A stretch of DNA of 44,383 bases, taken from positions 1 through 44,383 of the forward strand of contig DASTKT010000178.1 of assembly GCA_035715725.1 (NCBI GenBank), written 5' to 3'. The notes under the pieces are model-generated. The model was not told the origin of the DNA, made no database searches, and saw nothing but the letters and a program-made list of their open reading frames with translations. This stretch comes from JADGGV01 sp035715725 (lineage in GTDB: Bacteria; Gemmatimonadota; Gemmatimonadetes; Longimicrobiales; RSA9). The position numbers and the translations under genes are program-made. Shown piece by piece: positions 43,603 through 44,383 of the stretch. The number at the start of each line of letters is the position of its first letter. Within the stretch, counting starts at the first letter, position 1.

Positions 43603-43605
43603 GGC

Positions 43606-44383
43606 TCAGAGCGTCCCGGCGACGAGGTCGCCGATCGCCGCGAGCACGTCCGCATCGTCGGTCAGCGGCGCGACGAGCGCGGCGCGGCACGCCTCGGCCG
43701 GTGCGATCCCGCCGGCGATCAGGCGGGCGGTGGCCACGAGCAGGCGCGTGCTCGGCACCTCCGGCAGCCCGCGGTCGCGCAGGCGCCGGATGCGGCCGGC
43801 CAGCTCGACGAGCGCCGCGGCGGTCGCCCGGTCCACGCCGCCCTCGTGCGCCACCACCTCCCGCTCCCGGTCCGGAGGCGGAAAATCGAACTCGAGCGCG
43901 ACGAACCGCTGCCGGGTGCTCGGCTTCAGGTCCTTGAGCGCGTGCTGGTAGCCGGGGTTGTACGAGACGACGAGCTGGAATCCCGGCGCCGCCTCGATGA
44001 GCTCGCCGGTCTTCTCGATCGGGAGCAGGCGCCGGTCGTCCGTGGCCGGATGGATGACGACGACCACGTCCGGCCGGGCCTCGACCACCTCGTCCAGGTA
44101 GCAGATCGCGCCGGGGCGGGCCGCGCGCGCGAGCGGCCCGTCCTGCCACACCGTCTCGCCGCCGCGCACCAGCCACCGCCCCGTGAGGTCGCTCGCGGAG
44201 AGGTCGTCGTGGCAGGTCACGGTGACCACGGGCCGGTGCAGGCGCCAGGCCATGTACTCCACGAAGCGCGTCTTCCCGCAGCCGGTCGGCCCCTTCAGCA
44301 TGACGTCGAGGCCCCGGCGGTGACACTGCTCGAAGAGGGCCACCTCGTCGCCCACGGGGAGGTAGTACGGCTCCGCGTGCAGC
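43606..44383 (-). CDS. NorQ/CbbQ family MoxR AAA+ ATPase, truncated at window edge
   Basis: About 258 residues are visible; the reading frame is open to the right edge, so the true start is outside. The visible N-terminus reads EPYYLPVGDEVALFEQC, the usual NorQ/CbbQ opening, then Walker A GPTGCGKT, Walker B AICYLDEVVEA, and VVSYNPGYQ..LKPSTRQRF with sensor and arginine-finger positions. It would power the NorD-like partner encoded next. An in-frame GTG at 44355 would cut off the conserved PYYLP segment and is not the start. Confidence 0.9.
   Translation of the reverse strand, partial: LHAEPYYLPVGDEVALFEQCHRRGLDVMLKGPTGCGKTRFVEYMAWRLHRPVVTVTCHDDLSASDLTGRWLVRGGETVWQDGPLARAARPGAICYLDEVVEARPDVVVVIHPATDDRRLLPIEKTGELIEAAPGFQLVVSYNPGYQHALKDLKPSTRQRFVALEFDFPPPDREREVVAHEGGVDRATAAALVELAGRIRRLRDRGLPEVPSTRLLVATARLIAGGIAPAEACRAALVAPLTDDADVLAAIGDLVAGTL

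Overview
The window is very GC-rich DNA, with G or C at nearly every third codon position. It encodes a Gram-negative heterotroph with an outer membrane: SusC/SusD pair, TonB-dependent receptor, surface beta-barrels, lipoproteins and Tat exports. PadR plus an ADOP-type FtsX/MacB permease, SusCD next to CocE/NonD hydrolases, DUF5916 proteins and many intergenic palindromes together suggest Gemmatimonadota or a nearby phylum such as Acidobacteriota. This placement is inferred from gene content only.

Layout. (1) 150-3187: PadR regulator and ADOP permease. (2) 3276-10586: a MaoC-like hydratase converging on a tightly overlapped seven-gene minus-strand operon. In transcription order the operon encodes an alpha/alpha-toroid protein, an AAC(3)-fold acyltransferase, an acyl carrier protein, an SDR ketoreductase, an AMP-forming acyl ligase, a LuxE-type acyl-protein synthetase and a LuxC-type acyl reductase. 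It looks like an acyl-activation and acyl-to-aldehyde reduction module without luciferase. (3) 11419-14387: NDP-forming acyl-CoA synthetase and crotonase, overlapping by 4 nt. (4) 14657-16566: a lipoprotein and a dihaem cytochrome c lipoprotein, convergent. (5) 17577-20714: a large secreted protein joining a gluzincin-type protease domain, TolB-like propeller repeats and a C-terminal beta-barrel. (6) 21197-21922: a Phd/VapC toxin-antitoxin pair between two direct copies of a hairpin repeat. (7) 22742-33436: a nutrient-uptake locus of CocE hydrolase, SusC, SusD, DUF5916/CBM9-like beta-barrel and a second CocE hydrolase. (8) 33435-34317: a four-helix-bundle (23S rRNA intervening-sequence/Avd family) gene inside oppositely oriented arrays of a 9-bp repeat. 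(9) 34421-41550: GMC oxidoreductase, Tat-exported small subunit, Gfo/Idh/MocA enzyme, DUF1080 lipoprotein, MFS permease and Tat-exported TIM-barrel protein, consistent with the 3-keto-glycoside route of sugar breakdown. (10) 41587-44383: NorD-like VWA protein and NorQ/CbbQ ATPase, the latter cut by the window edge.

Intergenic DNA is unusual. At least six spacers hold long imperfect inverted repeats, each with its own sequence but the same architecture of low-complexity or short-tandem arms around a centre. The most striking are the nonamer arrays around the four-helix-bundle gene and the 144-bp near-palindrome before the MFS permease. The best candidates for undescribed biology are the LuxC/LuxE/ACP operon and the repeat-enclosed four-helix-bundle gene.
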